Assembly: GCA_011174825.1 (NCBI GenBank)
Contig: DUEZ01000058.1
Location: 1-60,070, forward strand
Source of the DNA: Anaerolineae bacterium
GTDB taxonomy: Bacteria; Chloroflexota; Anaerolineae; Anaerolineales; E44-bin32
DNA: 60,070 bases
Direction of reading: 5' to 3'
Part shown: piece after piece, positions 43,613 to 52,716 of the stretch
Layout: every line of letters starts with the position of its first letter
How positions within the stretch are numbered: position 1 is the stretch's first letter
The notes under the pieces: model-generated
Told to the model about the DNA's origin: nothing
The model's database searches: none
What the model saw: only the letters and a program-made list of their open reading frames with translations
Position numbers and translations under genes: made by a program

Positions 43613-44830
43613 TTAGGCAGTAACTTTGAGGACCACCGCTGCGCTCGTGTCACCTGCAGCGCAACCGACGAACAATCCATGACCTCCCCCGGCAAGAATC
43701 AACTCCTCGATCACCTCGATGATCAAACGGTGTCCGGTGGGGCCCTGAGGGTGTCCCCAGATCAGGGACGAGCCGTAGTTGTTCATGGCCTCTGGCTCCA
43801 CTCCCATCTCGCGGCAGAAGTAAATATCATTCACGGCAAAGGGGTTATGTGTTTTGATCACCTTCACATCCTCGATGGAGATGCCGGCACGAGAGAGCGC
43901 CTGTCGTGTTGCCGGTACAGTAGCCTGGGCCATGTAACCCTTCTTGGCTCGTGCTTCTCCGTAAGATAACAGTTGGATCTCGATCTCTGGATCACGACTT
44001 AATTCGCGCGCCTTCTCACGCGTTGTAACGATGATCCCGCAAGTACCATCGGCAGGATAAGTCTGTGTCCCGTAGGGGACCGTGCCTCCTTCTAGGACAG
44101 GTTTAAGCTTGGCTAATCCCTCGGCCGTTGTAGGAAACACCCCCTCGTCCCCCTCAACGGTGGACAGGATCTTGCGTCCCCGGGCGTCTTTCACCTCGAT
44201 GGGTATCACCATGTAACGGCGTAGGAAGGCCGAGTCGTCCTTAAGAGCGTCCTCATACTGACGGTGCCGTAAAAGCGTCATCTCGTCCTGCTCTTCTTTA
44301 GTGATGCCTGCCTCCTTGGCCACATTCTCCGCGGTCTCAATCATGGCGTTTTTTGCGAATGGATCATGGCCGAAGTTATCCCATACCCAATCTTCTTTGT
44401 CGCCCGTGCCCCCCGGTCCCAATGGATTTGGGTAATAGACGTGAGGGCCGTTCGAGCAACGATCCGTCGTAATGGTCAGGATCACCCGTTCCTCCCCGGC
44501 ATCAGCACTAGCTTCTATATCGAAGCCAGCCAAGGTCATCACCCGGGCTCCCGTTGCACATGCCTGTCCGATCATGGAGCCGGTGACGGTTCCGGCGCCG
44601 ATAAGGCCCGAAAGCCAAGGACCTCCGTAAAAGGTGTGCATCTGAGGAACCGTGATCCCCAAATATAAGCCGTTGAACACTTGGGGAGAGATATTACGCT
44701 CCTGCAGAGCTTTCGTAGTTATCTCGGCGGCGAAGGGAACGGAGTTGAGATGAGCGAAGCTCCCCTGCCAACGGCAGAACGGCGTGCTCCAGTAGCCTCC
44801 ATAGGGGATGTAGGATTTTTGGAAGAACAT
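43613..44830 (-). CDS. Thiolase family protein (SCP-x/acetyl-CoA acetyltransferase type)
   Basis: A 405-residue thiolase-fold enzyme. ACATGARVMTLAGFDIEAS bears the nucleophile Cys near residue 90, KTHNPFAVNDIYFCREMG takes the place of the usual NEAFA histidine loop, and GHPQGPTGHRLI the GHP histidine loop. SSLIWGHPQGPTG fits SCP-x thiolases. It ends the beta-oxidation cycle by CoA-dependent cleavage, or in reverse condenses acyl-CoA. ATG 44830 has GGAGG upstream. A decayed relative of its first codons lies at 45656-45715. Confidence 0.82.
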   Translation of the reverse strand: MFFQKSYIPYGGYWSTPFCRWQGSFAHLNSVPFAAEITTKALQERNISPQVFNGLYLGITVPQMHTFYGGPWLSGLIGAGTVTGSMIGQACATGARVMTLAGFDIEASADAGEERVILTITTDRCSNGPHVYYPNPLGPGGTGDKEDWVWDNFGHDPFAKNAMIETAENVAKEAGITKEEQDEMTLLRHRQYEDALKDDSAFLRRYMVIPIEVKDARGRKILSTVEGDEGVFPTTAEGLAKLKPVLEGGTVPYGTQTYPADGTCGIIVTTREKARELSRDPEIEIQLLSYGEARAKKGYMAQATVPATRQALSRAGISIEDVKVIKTHNPFAVNDIYFCREMGVEPEAMNNYGSSLIWGHPQGPTGHRLIIEVIEELILAGGGHGLFVGCAAGDTSAAVVLKVTA

Positions 44831-44847
44831 CGGGAATAAACCTCCTT

Positions 44848-44913
44848 CAGTAGTCAGACATCAGTAGTCAGTAGTCAGATGTCTGAAATCTGACATCTGA
44901 CTACTGACATCTG
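44848..44913. repeat. CAGTAGTCAG inverted-repeat element E1
   Basis: CAGTAGTCAG-type units face CTGACTACTG units. The inner stem AGTAGTCAGATGTC (44870-44883) pairs 14 of 14 with 44892-44905. It lies 18 bases upstream of the thiolase start and 9 bases beyond the CBS-ACT stop. Confidence 0.85.
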
Positions 44914-44922
44914 CCATGTAAA

Positions 44923-45570
44923 TCAGGTCGCACAACAGATATGGACCACGTCCTCCACCTCGGCTTTCAATGCCGGGACAAGTGCTTCCTCCTCTACTCC
45001 CTCAAGACGCAAGGTGATATAGCAATGTTTGGGATCCTCGCCTCGGAAGCGTGCGACGGAGCAAATGTTTCCCCCAAGCTTGGCGATCACCCCTGCCACT
45101 CGGGCTAACTCGCCTCGCACGTCAGGCACTCGCACTGTGACACGTAGCGATGCTTCCTCACCACCCAATATTTCCACAAAGGTTTCGAAGATATCCGTTT
45201 CAGTGATCATCCCTACCAACGAGCCTTCATCTATTACAGGTAGACACCCGATCTGCTTTTCCACCATTACACGTGCTGCCTCTTCAAGAGGAGCATTCTG
45301 ATCCACAGTGATCGGTGGGCTGCTCATCACCTCAGATACATGAAGATTAGCTAACAGGTAATTTATCTCAAAGATCGAAAGCGATGTTGCGTCTGATGGA
45401 GAAGCATGAAGGAGGTCCGTTCGAGAGACGATGCCAACCAACTTTCCCTTCTTGTCGACCACCGGCAAATGACGAATTTTGTTTTCACGGATTGTACGGA
45501 AAGCATCAGGAAAAGAGGTATCTGGCGTGATGGTTATCGGATTAGAGGTCATACGGTCTTTTACAAGCAT
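44923..45570 (-). CDS. CBS-pair and ACT domain protein (AcuB-like)
   Basis: A 215-residue regulatory protein: two CBS motifs (MTSNPITITPDTSF ... HLPVVDKKGKLVGIVSRTDLL and VMSSPPITVDQNA ... CLPVIDEGSLVGMITETDIF) in residues 1-~135. These are followed by an ACT domain (LRVTVRVPDVRGELARVAG) and a CC tail. CBS pairs bind adenine nucleotides or CoA-like ligands; AcuB-type proteins regulate acyl-CoA use. It lies between the thiolase and the activase genes. An energy- or acyl-sensing role in the island is plausible. Confidence 0.82.
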   Translation of the reverse strand: MLVKDRMTSNPITITPDTSFPDAFRTIRENKIRHLPVVDKKGKLVGIVSRTDLLHASPSDATSLSIFEINYLLANLHVSEVMSSPPITVDQNAPLEEAARVMVEKQIGCLPVIDEGSLVGMITETDIFETFVEILGGEEASLRVTVRVPDVRGELARVAGVIAKLGGNICSVARFRGEDPKHCYITLRLEGVEEEALVPALKAEVEDVVHICCAT

Positions 45571-45655
45571 CAGAATCTCCTCAGAAAGTTATATGTAAAA
45601 CGGGATATCGACCTACAGCGAGCTATCCCTAACGAGTTTCCCACTTGCTAAGTGG

Positions 45656-45715
45656 CTAAAAGGCGTGCTCCAATAACCGCCATAGGGAATGAATGCTTTT
45701 TTGGAAAAATATCAT
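45656..45715 (-). pseudogene. Decayed N-terminus of a second thiolase gene
   Basis: After GAAGGAGGTTTAC the fragment opens with ATG and matches the start of the intact thiolase at 44830. Corrected for one extra A in a run (A6 against A5), it reads FFQKAFIPYGGYWSTPF where the intact gene has FFQKSYIPYGGYWSTPF. As it stands, the frame breaks and stops after 19 codons. Many third-position differences show an old paralogue, not a fresh copy. The rest of the gene is gone; what follows is the CBS-ACT leader. Element E2 sits directly upstream. Confidence 0.8.
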
Positions 45716-45727
45716 GTAAACCTCCTT

Positions 45728-45795
45728 CAGTAGTCAGATGCCAGTAGCCAGACATCAGTAGTCTGATATCTGACTACTGACTACTGAAATCTGAT
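45728..45795. repeat. CAGTAGTCAG inverted-repeat element E2, carrying the activase stop codon
   Basis: Left units at 45728-45738 face right units around 45770-45786. On the minus strand the last codons of the activase gene (FSSQ and TAG) are made of the repeat itself. Twelve bases further on is the start of the decayed thiolase. Confidence 0.85.
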
Positions 45796-46544
45796 GCAAA
45801 AAGTGCCGCTCCGAATGCCCCCATTTCTTGTGGGTGGGGGGCAATCTCTACCTCAACTCCCGTCCGTATGCTCAGAAGCTCGGCTACAATGTCATTAAAC
45901 GCGACGACGCCCCCGGTCATGATCACCCGGTTGGTTAATGTGTCCATCTCCACAATCCGCTTCGCGACCGAGTCGAACAATCCCCTGATGATACCGTCCA
46001 TTCTTTCGCCAGCTCGGATGCGGTCTAAGATCTCAGTTGCGGTGAAGACGGTACAATAACTCCCGATCTTCGCAGTGGTATCTGCTCCATGGGCTAAACG
46101 GTTTAGGTCGCCAAGAGGAATGTCCATTTTATGGGCGATCTCCTCCAAGAAAGCCCCAGTACCGGCAGCGCATTTACGGTTCATCTTAAAGCCTGTGCGT
46201 TTGCCTTGTGCATCTAGCTTGATGATCTTGCTATCTTGACCACCGATGTCCACGACAGTAATCGCTTCAGGGAAATAGTGATAACATCCTCGACCATGGC
46301 AGCTAATTTCGGTCTTGGTGTCCTGGACAAAGGGGACGTTCTTGCGACCGTATCCAGTCGCCACGATGGCTTGGATTGAATCTCTACTGATGTCGGCTTG
46401 GGCCACGGCTTGATCTAAGGCTTCTGTCGCCGCCGAGATCAAATCTGTCCCTGAACGCACGACAAAACGTCCAAGGACCGTCTTATTGTCATCGATAACA
46501 ACCACTTTTGTCGTTGTCGCTCCAATATCAATACCAGCAAACAT
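45774..46544 (-). CDS. Acyl-CoA dehydratase/reductase activase (BcrA/D, HgdC, BadF family)
   Basis: A 256-residue ASKHA ATPase with a bridging [4Fe-4S] cluster. It drives single electrons at very low potential into 2-hydroxyacyl-CoA dehydratases or class I benzoyl-CoA reductase at the cost of ATP. GIDIGATTTK (4-13), CHGRG (82-86), DIGGQDSKII (99-108), the cluster cysteines Cys125 (RKCAAGTG) and Cys164 (YCTVFTATE), and MTGGV (209-213) are all there. ATG 46544 has GAGG five bases upstream, so the preceding ATG is not used. A BcrB/HgdB-type subunit lies 4.9 kb upstream in the same block. Its last residues come from repeat E2. Confidence 0.9.
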   Translation of the reverse strand: MFAGIDIGATTTKVVVIDDNKTVLGRFVVRSGTDLISAATEALDQAVAQADISRDSIQAIVATGYGRKNVPFVQDTKTEISCHGRGCYHYFPEAITVVDIGGQDSKIIKLDAQGKRTGFKMNRKCAAGTGAFLEEIAHKMDIPLGDLNRLAHGADTTAKIGSYCTVFTATEILDRIRAGERMDGIIRGLFDSVAKRIVEMDTLTNRVIMTGGVVAFNDIVAELLSIRTGVEVEIAPHPQEMGAFGAALFASDFSSQ

Positions 46545-46588
46545 GATGTCCTCAGTCATTGTTGAGTGGGATGATCGGCTTCTATCCG

Positions 46589-47545
46589 TTATGAATGCTC
46601 TTCTGGAGCTCCTGACTCCATCTCCAAACCTTTGATCAGGGTTGCGATGGTGGAATTGTAAGGTGTTTTGAGGCCATGGGCGCGGCCATGCTCAACAATC
46701 TTGCGATTGATCCAGTCAATCTCGGTTGAACCCCCCCGCTCAATGTCCTGCAACATTGAGGGCTTGTGATGGCCCGCCTTCTTTAGGTATTGCACGCCAT
46801 GCTCAAAGAAGCCTTCGTCGAACGTCACCCCAGTGGCTTCGGCGATCTCGATTCCTTCTTGCAAAAGTTCCTCAACCAGAAACTCGGTGATCTCAAAGCC
46901 CATCATGTCCTTCATCGTCTTACGGGTCAGGGCGCACACCGGGTTGAGGGCTGCGTTGAGGATGACCTTCTCCCACTCGTACCTAATGATATTCGTTGTG
47001 AACCTGGTTTCGAGCCCTGCTGCCGTCATCATGTCCGCCATCTGGCGCGCTGCTGACTCACCCTTCGGTGTCATGGCCCCGATGTAGTTGGGCGGGTTGA
47101 AGAACGACATCCAAATCTTGCCATCTCCCACGATACCACCAGCGTAATTCGGAACGATACGCAGGATGTTGTCCGGGCCAAAGGTCTCGGCAAGGAACTC
47201 CTCGTTGCCGAGCCCATTCTGGTTGCAGATGAACCGTGTTCCGGGCTGAACTACCTTGGCGAGGTCTGGAACGATTCGTGGCATGACAGACGCTTTGGTA
47301 GAAATAACAATCGTGTCTACCTCAGGGAAATTCGATAGTTCAGAAATGTGGTATGCCAGTCCCTTGCACTTGGTGGACATCTCCGAGATACCCGTGATGG
47401 TCAGGCCTCTTTCCTGGATGGCATCCAGATGGTTCTTTTGAATGTCACACATCACGACATAATGCCCAGAATGGGCGAGGTATGCGCCCATGATCCCGCC
47501 GACAGGGCCAACCCCCACGATGGCTACTTTTGGTTCATCTTCCAT
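46589..47545 (-). CDS. Ketopantoate reductase family (PanE/ApbA-like) dehydrogenase
   Basis: A 318-residue NAD(P)-dependent reductase. VAIVGVGPVGGIMGAYLAHSG at the N-terminus is the Rossmann site. The catalytic-type lysine lies in the EKVILNAALNPVCALT motif and the C-terminal domain has GGSTEIDWINRKIVEHG, both typical of PanE. ATG 47545 has GAGGAGG nearby. Members in aromatic or acyl-CoA clusters often reduce other 2-oxo or 3-oxo compounds, so pantothenate synthesis is not assured. It could raise CoA supply or act in the pathway. Confidence 0.82.
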   Translation of the reverse strand: MEDEPKVAIVGVGPVGGIMGAYLAHSGHYVVMCDIQKNHLDAIQERGLTITGISEMSTKCKGLAYHISELSNFPEVDTIVISTKASVMPRIVPDLAKVVQPGTRFICNQNGLGNEEFLAETFGPDNILRIVPNYAGGIVGDGKIWMSFFNPPNYIGAMTPKGESAARQMADMMTAAGLETRFTTNIIRYEWEKVILNAALNPVCALTRKTMKDMMGFEITEFLVEELLQEGIEIAEATGVTFDEGFFEHGVQYLKKAGHHKPSMLQDIERGGSTEIDWINRKIVEHGRAHGLKTPYNSTIATLIKGLEMESGAPEEHS

Positions 47546-47606
47546 GCTTTCCGCCTCCTCAATTCTCACTTCTTCAAGAAAGCTTCAATATCGAGGCAAC
47601 GATTAG

Positions 47607-49169
47607 TTAATGCTCCAACTCACCAATAAGGCGTTGGCGTAAAGCCCGGTGAAGGATCTTCCCTGACCCAGTCCTTGGCATCTCTTCTTCGGAGATCAGA
47701 CGGACTTCTTTGGGCCGCTTAAACTTGGCGATCTTATCACCACAGAAGGATATGATTTCCTTCTCGTCGGGTGGGGCGGAGAGATCTTTTGGGATGATGA
47801 AGGCCGTAACCGCCTCGCCCCATATTTCATCGGGCAGACCGATGATTGCGACATCCAGGACATCCGGATGGGAGCCGATCACCTTCTCAACCTCACTGGG
47901 ATAGACGTGCTCACCACCCGTAATGATCAGGTTATCCTTACGATCTACGATCTCAAAATAGCCATCCTCATCACGCCGAGCCATATCCCCGGCACTGAAC
48001 CATCCGCCCTTGAACGATGCCGTGGTTTTTTCGGGCATTTTGTAATACTCATCAAAAAGCATCGGGCCTCGGGAGTATAGTTCGCCAATCTCACCGACAC
48101 CTACTTCATTGCCGTCCTCATCCATAATCTTGACAAAATCTGTTCCCAAGGACTCGAATCCAATCGAACCCAGCTTTCTCAGTTGATCCTCGGGCTTGAG
48201 CACTGTAACGATCCCTGCCTCGGTTGAACCATAGGCTTCGTAGAGCTCAACCCCAGGGAAGAACTCCATAACTGCCAGTTTCATGTCCTTTCTTGCTGGT
48301 GCGGAGGAGCAAAGCAATTTTCGAATCGACCTTACGTCGCGTTTCGTGATCTCTTCTTGGGCATTCAATAGAAGACTGTAATGTGTCGGGATAAGTGAAA
48401 TGAAAGATATTTTCTCCCTTTCAATGATCTCCAAGATCTCTTCAGCTTGGAAAGAGCGCGCGGGGTGGATATAGGCGCTACCACCGATATAGGTGAAGGT
48501 GAACGTAAAAAAGGTGGAGTTGATGTGGCACAATGGCATGACATTGAGGCAAACATCATGCTCGTTGAATCCGAAATCAATAGCATTGATAAGATAGAAC
48601 GCGATGTGTGATTCGTGAGAGCGGACGACCCCTTTTGGTTTCCCGGTAGTGCCGGAGGTGTAAATTAAAATCCAAGTGTCCTGCGGATCGACCTTGATCT
48701 CCGGCTCGCTTTCTGGAGATGGTTTAATGAACGCCTCATACTCCCGATACCCGTTTAGCCTCTCCCCTACAACGATATAGCGGTTTGAGGTGATGTTCTT
48801 CAGTTCTGGTTTTATGGAGTTAACACATGGTGTGAACTCATCATGCACGATCATCGCTTGGGCGTCGGAGTTGTTAACGATATACGCGACTTCCGAGCCT
48901 GCCAAACGAAAGTTTATCGGCACAATGACAATGCCCGTCTTCGCAGTGGCCAGATAGACCTCCACGATCTCGATGCTGTTTTCAAGCAGCACCGCAACCT
49001 TATCCCCCTTGCTCAATCCGAGAGCAAGAAGGCTGTGAGCTAGTTGATTGACTCGACGATTCACTTCTGGGTAGGTGAACTTCCTGTACCTATCCTTCAA
49101 TGCCACAGTTTTGGGGAATTTCTTTGCGTTTACCTTAAGGATTTGACCCAAGTTCAACCAGCTAGCCAT
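47607..49169 (-). CDS. Class I adenylate-forming acyl-CoA ligase
   Basis: A 520-residue AMP-forming ligase, the usual length of benzoate-, fatty-acid- or cyclohexanecarboxylate-CoA ligases. ILIYTSGTTGKPKG is the P-loop, YGSTEAG the A5 motif, WFSAGDMARRDEDGYFEIVDRKDNLI the hinge, and the C-terminal lysine sits in PRTGSGKILHRAL. It is a strong candidate for the acid-activating step that feeds the ring-cleavage enzymes, but the pocket residues do not settle the substrate by eye. It is 37 bases downstream of an ADP-forming synthetase gene in the operon... the two are separated by 14 bases at 49169-49184. Confidence 0.88.
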   Translation of the reverse strand: MASWLNLGQILKVNAKKFPKTVALKDRYRKFTYPEVNRRVNQLAHSLLALGLSKGDKVAVLLENSIEIVEVYLATAKTGIVIVPINFRLAGSEVAYIVNNSDAQAMIVHDEFTPCVNSIKPELKNITSNRYIVVGERLNGYREYEAFIKPSPESEPEIKVDPQDTWILIYTSGTTGKPKGVVRSHESHIAFYLINAIDFGFNEHDVCLNVMPLCHINSTFFTFTFTYIGGSAYIHPARSFQAEEILEIIEREKISFISLIPTHYSLLLNAQEEITKRDVRSIRKLLCSSAPARKDMKLAVMEFFPGVELYEAYGSTEAGIVTVLKPEDQLRKLGSIGFESLGTDFVKIMDEDGNEVGVGEIGELYSRGPMLFDEYYKMPEKTTASFKGGWFSAGDMARRDEDGYFEIVDRKDNLIITGGEHVYPSEVEKVIGSHPDVLDVAIIGLPDEIWGEAVTAFIIPKDLSAPPDEKEIISFCGDKIAKFKRPKEVRLISEEEMPRTGSGKILHRALRQRLIGELEH

Positions 49170-49183
49170 AGCGCTCTTGCTCC

Positions 49184-51274
49184 CTACGAGCTGTCAGCGA
49201 CAGAAATTCGAGCGTCGACGACGAAGACTTGATCCTCATAAGCAATAACCGGATTTAAGTCCAGTTCTTCGATCACTGGACATTCGGAGACCATTTGAGA
49301 CAGACGCTGGATGATTTCGATGATCCCATCCTCGTAGATTCCCTTTTCCCCTCTTACACCCTTCAACAAAGGGGCTGCTTGGAGGGAAGAGATCATTTCC
49401 TGTGCCTCGACCGTTGTGACTGGAGTAAGTTTATATGACACATCCTTCATGATCTCGACGTAGATGCCACCCATACCGAACATCACGATATGGCCAAGCC
49501 CCTCCTCGGCTTTCGCACCAATAATGAGTTCCTTGCCACCGGGCAGGTACTTTTGAATTAGGAACTTTAGTTCTTCAGCCGTTAATCGCTTTTCCATCTC
49601 TTCCACGACGGAGCGGACAGAATCGCTGTCCCTAAGATCTACAGCTACGCCGCCAACATCACTTTTGTGAATGATCGATTCTGAGTCTGCTTTAACCACG
49701 ACGGGAAAATTAATCTCAGTTGCTGCTGACACAGCCTCAGCAGCATCGGCTGCTATCCGCCAGTCAGCAACAGGAATGCGATAGGCATTAAGTATCTCGT
49801 ATACCTCAGCCGTAGAGATAAATTCACGACCGGTCTCGAGCGCTTTCTGCAAAATAACTTCAGCTTTCTCCCTGTTCGCGTCTTTGAATGTTCTAGCCTC
49901 ACCAATCTCTCGGGTACGAATTTCGTTGTAATTGGTTAACGCCGTAAGTACCTTCGCTGCTGTGCTAGGGAAGCTGAAGTTCGGTACCCCTCCGGCTTTC
50001 AAGATTTCTACAGTACCTGCCCATTGACGCTTATCGGTCATCAGGTTACAGATAATGGGTTTCCTTTTCTGATTATTAACCTCGACAATCTCCCTTGCGA
50101 TGCTTTCCGCATCCACAAAGAAAGGTGTGACGAAATTCAGATATACGCTGTTGATCTGATCTTCCTCCATAACAACATCAAGCGCTGCCCGGAACTGTTC
50201 GCCCCCAGCAGTTGCAAGCACGTCGATGGGGTTACCAACAGTGGCCTCAGGGAAGAGTTTTTCTCGTAATATCATTTCCGCTTTCTCGGAAAGGGGAGGT
50301 ATCTTCAAACCAGCATTGACCAGCACATCGGTCGCAATCACTGCTGGGCCGCCGGTATTCGTGATCATGCCTACGCGATTGCCCGTCGGTATTGGTTGAG
50401 AGCTAAAAGCTACGGCAGCTTGGCACAGTTCCACTTCATCTTTGAAGGAGAGGATGCCGGTCTTTTCAAATATGAGGTCGGTTGCGAGGTCTTCTTTCGC
50501 GAGACCCCCAGTGTGCGACGCAGCCGCCTTCGCTCCCTCTTCGGTGCGCCCCGCTTTCATGGCGAGGATTGGTTTCTTTGCCGCGACCTCCCTGGCCACC
50601 TCCAAGAACATCTCTGGATCGCGAAGTCCTTCAACGTAGAGCAGAATCACACGCGTACCGTCATCATCACCGTAATAGCTAAGAATCTCCGGGATGGTGA
50701 TGTCACACGCATTTCCGTTCGATGCGTACATTCGGGTTCCAATTCCCATCTCTGAGAAAGCTTGGTGAATTGTCTCGGCAACACCACCACTAAGGGCGAC
50801 CATCGAGATCGATCCTGGATCTGGTCTTGTGAATGTGAAGTTGCAATATGCGCGTACATCGGGATCGGTATTGATAATCCCTTGGCAGTTAGGGCCAAAT
50901 ATTCGGATGCCATGTTTCTTGGCCTTGGCGAGGCAATCCTCTTGTATTGCCGCACCTTCGGGACCCACCTCTGCGAAGCCGCCGCCGTTTAGAATGACAA
51001 ACTTCACGCCTTTATCCCCACACTCATCAATCGCTTGTGGCACGAACTTGCTCGGGATAACCATGTGCACAACGTCGACATCACTTGGAACATCCAGAAT
51101 CGACTGGTATGCCTTGATCCCAAGGATCTCATCGGCTTTCAGGCTAATGGGGTAAATGGATCCCTTGAAGCCAAACTCGATGAGATTCTTCACGATCCTA
51201 TTTCCGATCGAGAGTTCCTTGGTGGAGGCACCAATCACTGCGACCGACTTAGGTCGAAATAAAGCGTCTAACAT
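49184..51274 (-). CDS. ADP-forming acyl-CoA synthetase, fused alpha-beta
   Basis: A 696-residue acetate/acyl-CoA ligase (ADP-forming). The CoA-binding domain (VAVIGAS, PNCQGIIN) is followed by the phosphohistidine region AAASHTGGLAKED near residue 250. Then comes the ATP-grasp beta part with FPVVVKADSESIIHKSDVGGVAVDL. In anaerobes the enzyme recovers ATP from acyl-CoA, so it may be the energy-saving step for acetyl- or aryl-CoA here. It sits between the BcrB-like gene and the AMP-forming ligase, giving two opposed acyl-CoA/acid interconversions side by side. Confidence 0.9.
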   Translation of the reverse strand: MLDALFRPKSVAVIGASTKELSIGNRIVKNLIEFGFKGSIYPISLKADEILGIKAYQSILDVPSDVDVVHMVIPSKFVPQAIDECGDKGVKFVILNGGGFAEVGPEGAAIQEDCLAKAKKHGIRIFGPNCQGIINTDPDVRAYCNFTFTRPDPGSISMVALSGGVAETIHQAFSEMGIGTRMYASNGNACDITIPEILSYYGDDDGTRVILLYVEGLRDPEMFLEVAREVAAKKPILAMKAGRTEEGAKAAASHTGGLAKEDLATDLIFEKTGILSFKDEVELCQAAVAFSSQPIPTGNRVGMITNTGGPAVIATDVLVNAGLKIPPLSEKAEMILREKLFPEATVGNPIDVLATAGGEQFRAALDVVMEEDQINSVYLNFVTPFFVDAESIAREIVEVNNQKRKPIICNLMTDKRQWAGTVEILKAGGVPNFSFPSTAAKVLTALTNYNEIRTREIGEARTFKDANREKAEVILQKALETGREFISTAEVYEILNAYRIPVADWRIAADAAEAVSAATEINFPVVVKADSESIIHKSDVGGVAVDLRDSDSVRSVVEEMEKRLTAEELKFLIQKYLPGGKELIIGAKAEEGLGHIVMFGMGGIYVEIMKDVSYKLTPVTTVEAQEMISSLQAAPLLKGVRGEKGIYEDGIIEIIQRLSQMVSECPVIEELDLNPVIAYEDQVFVVDARISVADSS

Positions 51275-51400
51275 TCCCCCTCCTTACCCATTGTTCGATC
51301 CCATTACAATACTCATCTCAATTTTCAGATTCCCCTGAAAAAAGGGCACCGTGAGAAGTGGACCGGAAAATTGGGGTGCGGGCTGCACCTGCTTACCCAC

Positions 51401-52702
51401 CTATACTCCTTCCTGCTCATCGAGGGTAACTTCTTTAGTGTATTCATTTGAACTTATCTTTTGTTCCTCAAGTTGTTCGATAAAGGCCTCAATATTTGTG
51501 TTTGTCTGTTCATCGGAGAGACACCTTAGATCATTCAGGTCTCCATTGATGATTAAACCCGGCACACCGGTATTCAACTCGAGCCGTTGAGGCATACCGT
51601 AGCGACAATTGGAATTGTTGGGGCAGGTTCTGGCATCATGGTAGATAATGCCGTCGATGTTGAAGAAGTCAATCATCTCAGTGATGTATTTCTCCTTAGC
51701 TTCATCTGACCGCACAATAAACAGCTCTGTGTACGCTTTGGCCATGCTCCTAAATGGGTCATCAGGGTTAAAGTCAGAGAAAATCCAGCTATTGCAGTAG
51801 GTCGAGGCAAGTACACATGTCTTTAATTCGGTGAACAGCTCCGAATGTGCTCTTAATCGACCCCAGATAGGCATGCCTTCCCAATAAACTCTGAAACGCT
51901 CATCTTCTACCGCCCCGATACCATTTTCGACCCGTTCTTCAAGCTCGGAGAGCAATACTTTATAGAAATCTACTGCTTGTTGAGTTCCTCTTCCTACAAC
52001 TGCTGGACCCATGAGTGTGGTGCCATCGAAAAACGTCAATGGGGAGGGGATCGCAGCAGCCGTGTCGAGGACCTCCTTCCAGAGATCGGAGCATTCTCGG
52101 GATAGGGCCAGAACTCTCTTGAGTTCATCTATGCTGAATCGAACTCCCGATATCTCTTCCAAGGGTTCAATCAAGTTCTCCATTTGATTTGCAATGGAGG
52201 AGATATGACTTCCGGTTACATCCTTAACCCCCCGGTGGGTATGAATGCCTACGATCGGTGCCTGAAACTCTCTTGAATACCATCCAAACCAGTCTTGGAC
52301 ATCTCTACACTGATTGGTGTTGAAGACCAACACATCTGGTTTCGGCACACTCTCTATCCCCTCATACGCTCTTGATAAGGGTGTCACACCTTGGACGAAG
52401 GCACCGATATCTGCAGTGAGGTAAGAACATATTTCGGGTGTGTAACCTAGTGCATTAGCATGAGGAATAAACTCCATGGCCATGCGTGTGGCGCCCAGCA
52501 TCGCAGAATGAGTCTCAGGAAAATAAACAAGAAATCCCAGCGCTCGGAGAATTTCAGCAGGACCCACGCTTGAACACCACGCTACTTTTTTCTCGCCCGT
52601 CCTTGCGGCATGGTCGAGTTCGTAATAATAATCGGCCATGTACTGCTTCATCTCATTCGTGGCCTTTATCTTTTTTCTCGTAAGCTTCTGCTTCTCCGTC
52701 AA
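51401..52702 (-). CDS. BcrB/HgdB-type subunit (2-hydroxyacyl-CoA dehydratase/benzoyl-CoA reductase family)
   Basis: A 433-residue member of the HGD-D family, close in length and layout to benzoyl-CoA reductase subunit B. Family features include an N-terminal AWCSSVGPAEILRALGF (Cys43), EICSYLTADIG (Cys92), NTNQCRDVQDWF, ASTYCNSWIF, and HDARTCPNNSNCRYG. The cysteines bind a [4Fe-4S] cluster that takes electrons from the activase. Only one such subunit and one activase are in the window, whereas BcrCBAD has two of each. The start is TTG 52702 with AGGAGG seven bases before it. Element E3 lies just upstream. It could be a dehydratase instead of an aromatic reductase. Confidence 0.85.
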   Translation of the reverse strand: MTEKQKLTRKKIKATNEMKQYMADYYYELDHAARTGEKKVAWCSSVGPAEILRALGFLVYFPETHSAMLGATRMAMEFIPHANALGYTPEICSYLTADIGAFVQGVTPLSRAYEGIESVPKPDVLVFNTNQCRDVQDWFGWYSREFQAPIVGIHTHRGVKDVTGSHISSIANQMENLIEPLEEISGVRFSIDELKRVLALSRECSDLWKEVLDTAAAIPSPLTFFDGTTLMGPAVVGRGTQQAVDFYKVLLSELEERVENGIGAVEDERFRVYWEGMPIWGRLRAHSELFTELKTCVLASTYCNSWIFSDFNPDDPFRSMAKAYTELFIVRSDEAKEKYITEMIDFFNIDGIIYHDARTCPNNSNCRYGMPQRLELNTGVPGLIINGDLNDLRCLSDEQTNTNIEAFIEQLEEQKISSNEYTKEVTLDEQEGV

Positions 52703-52716
52703 GATCGAACCTCCTA

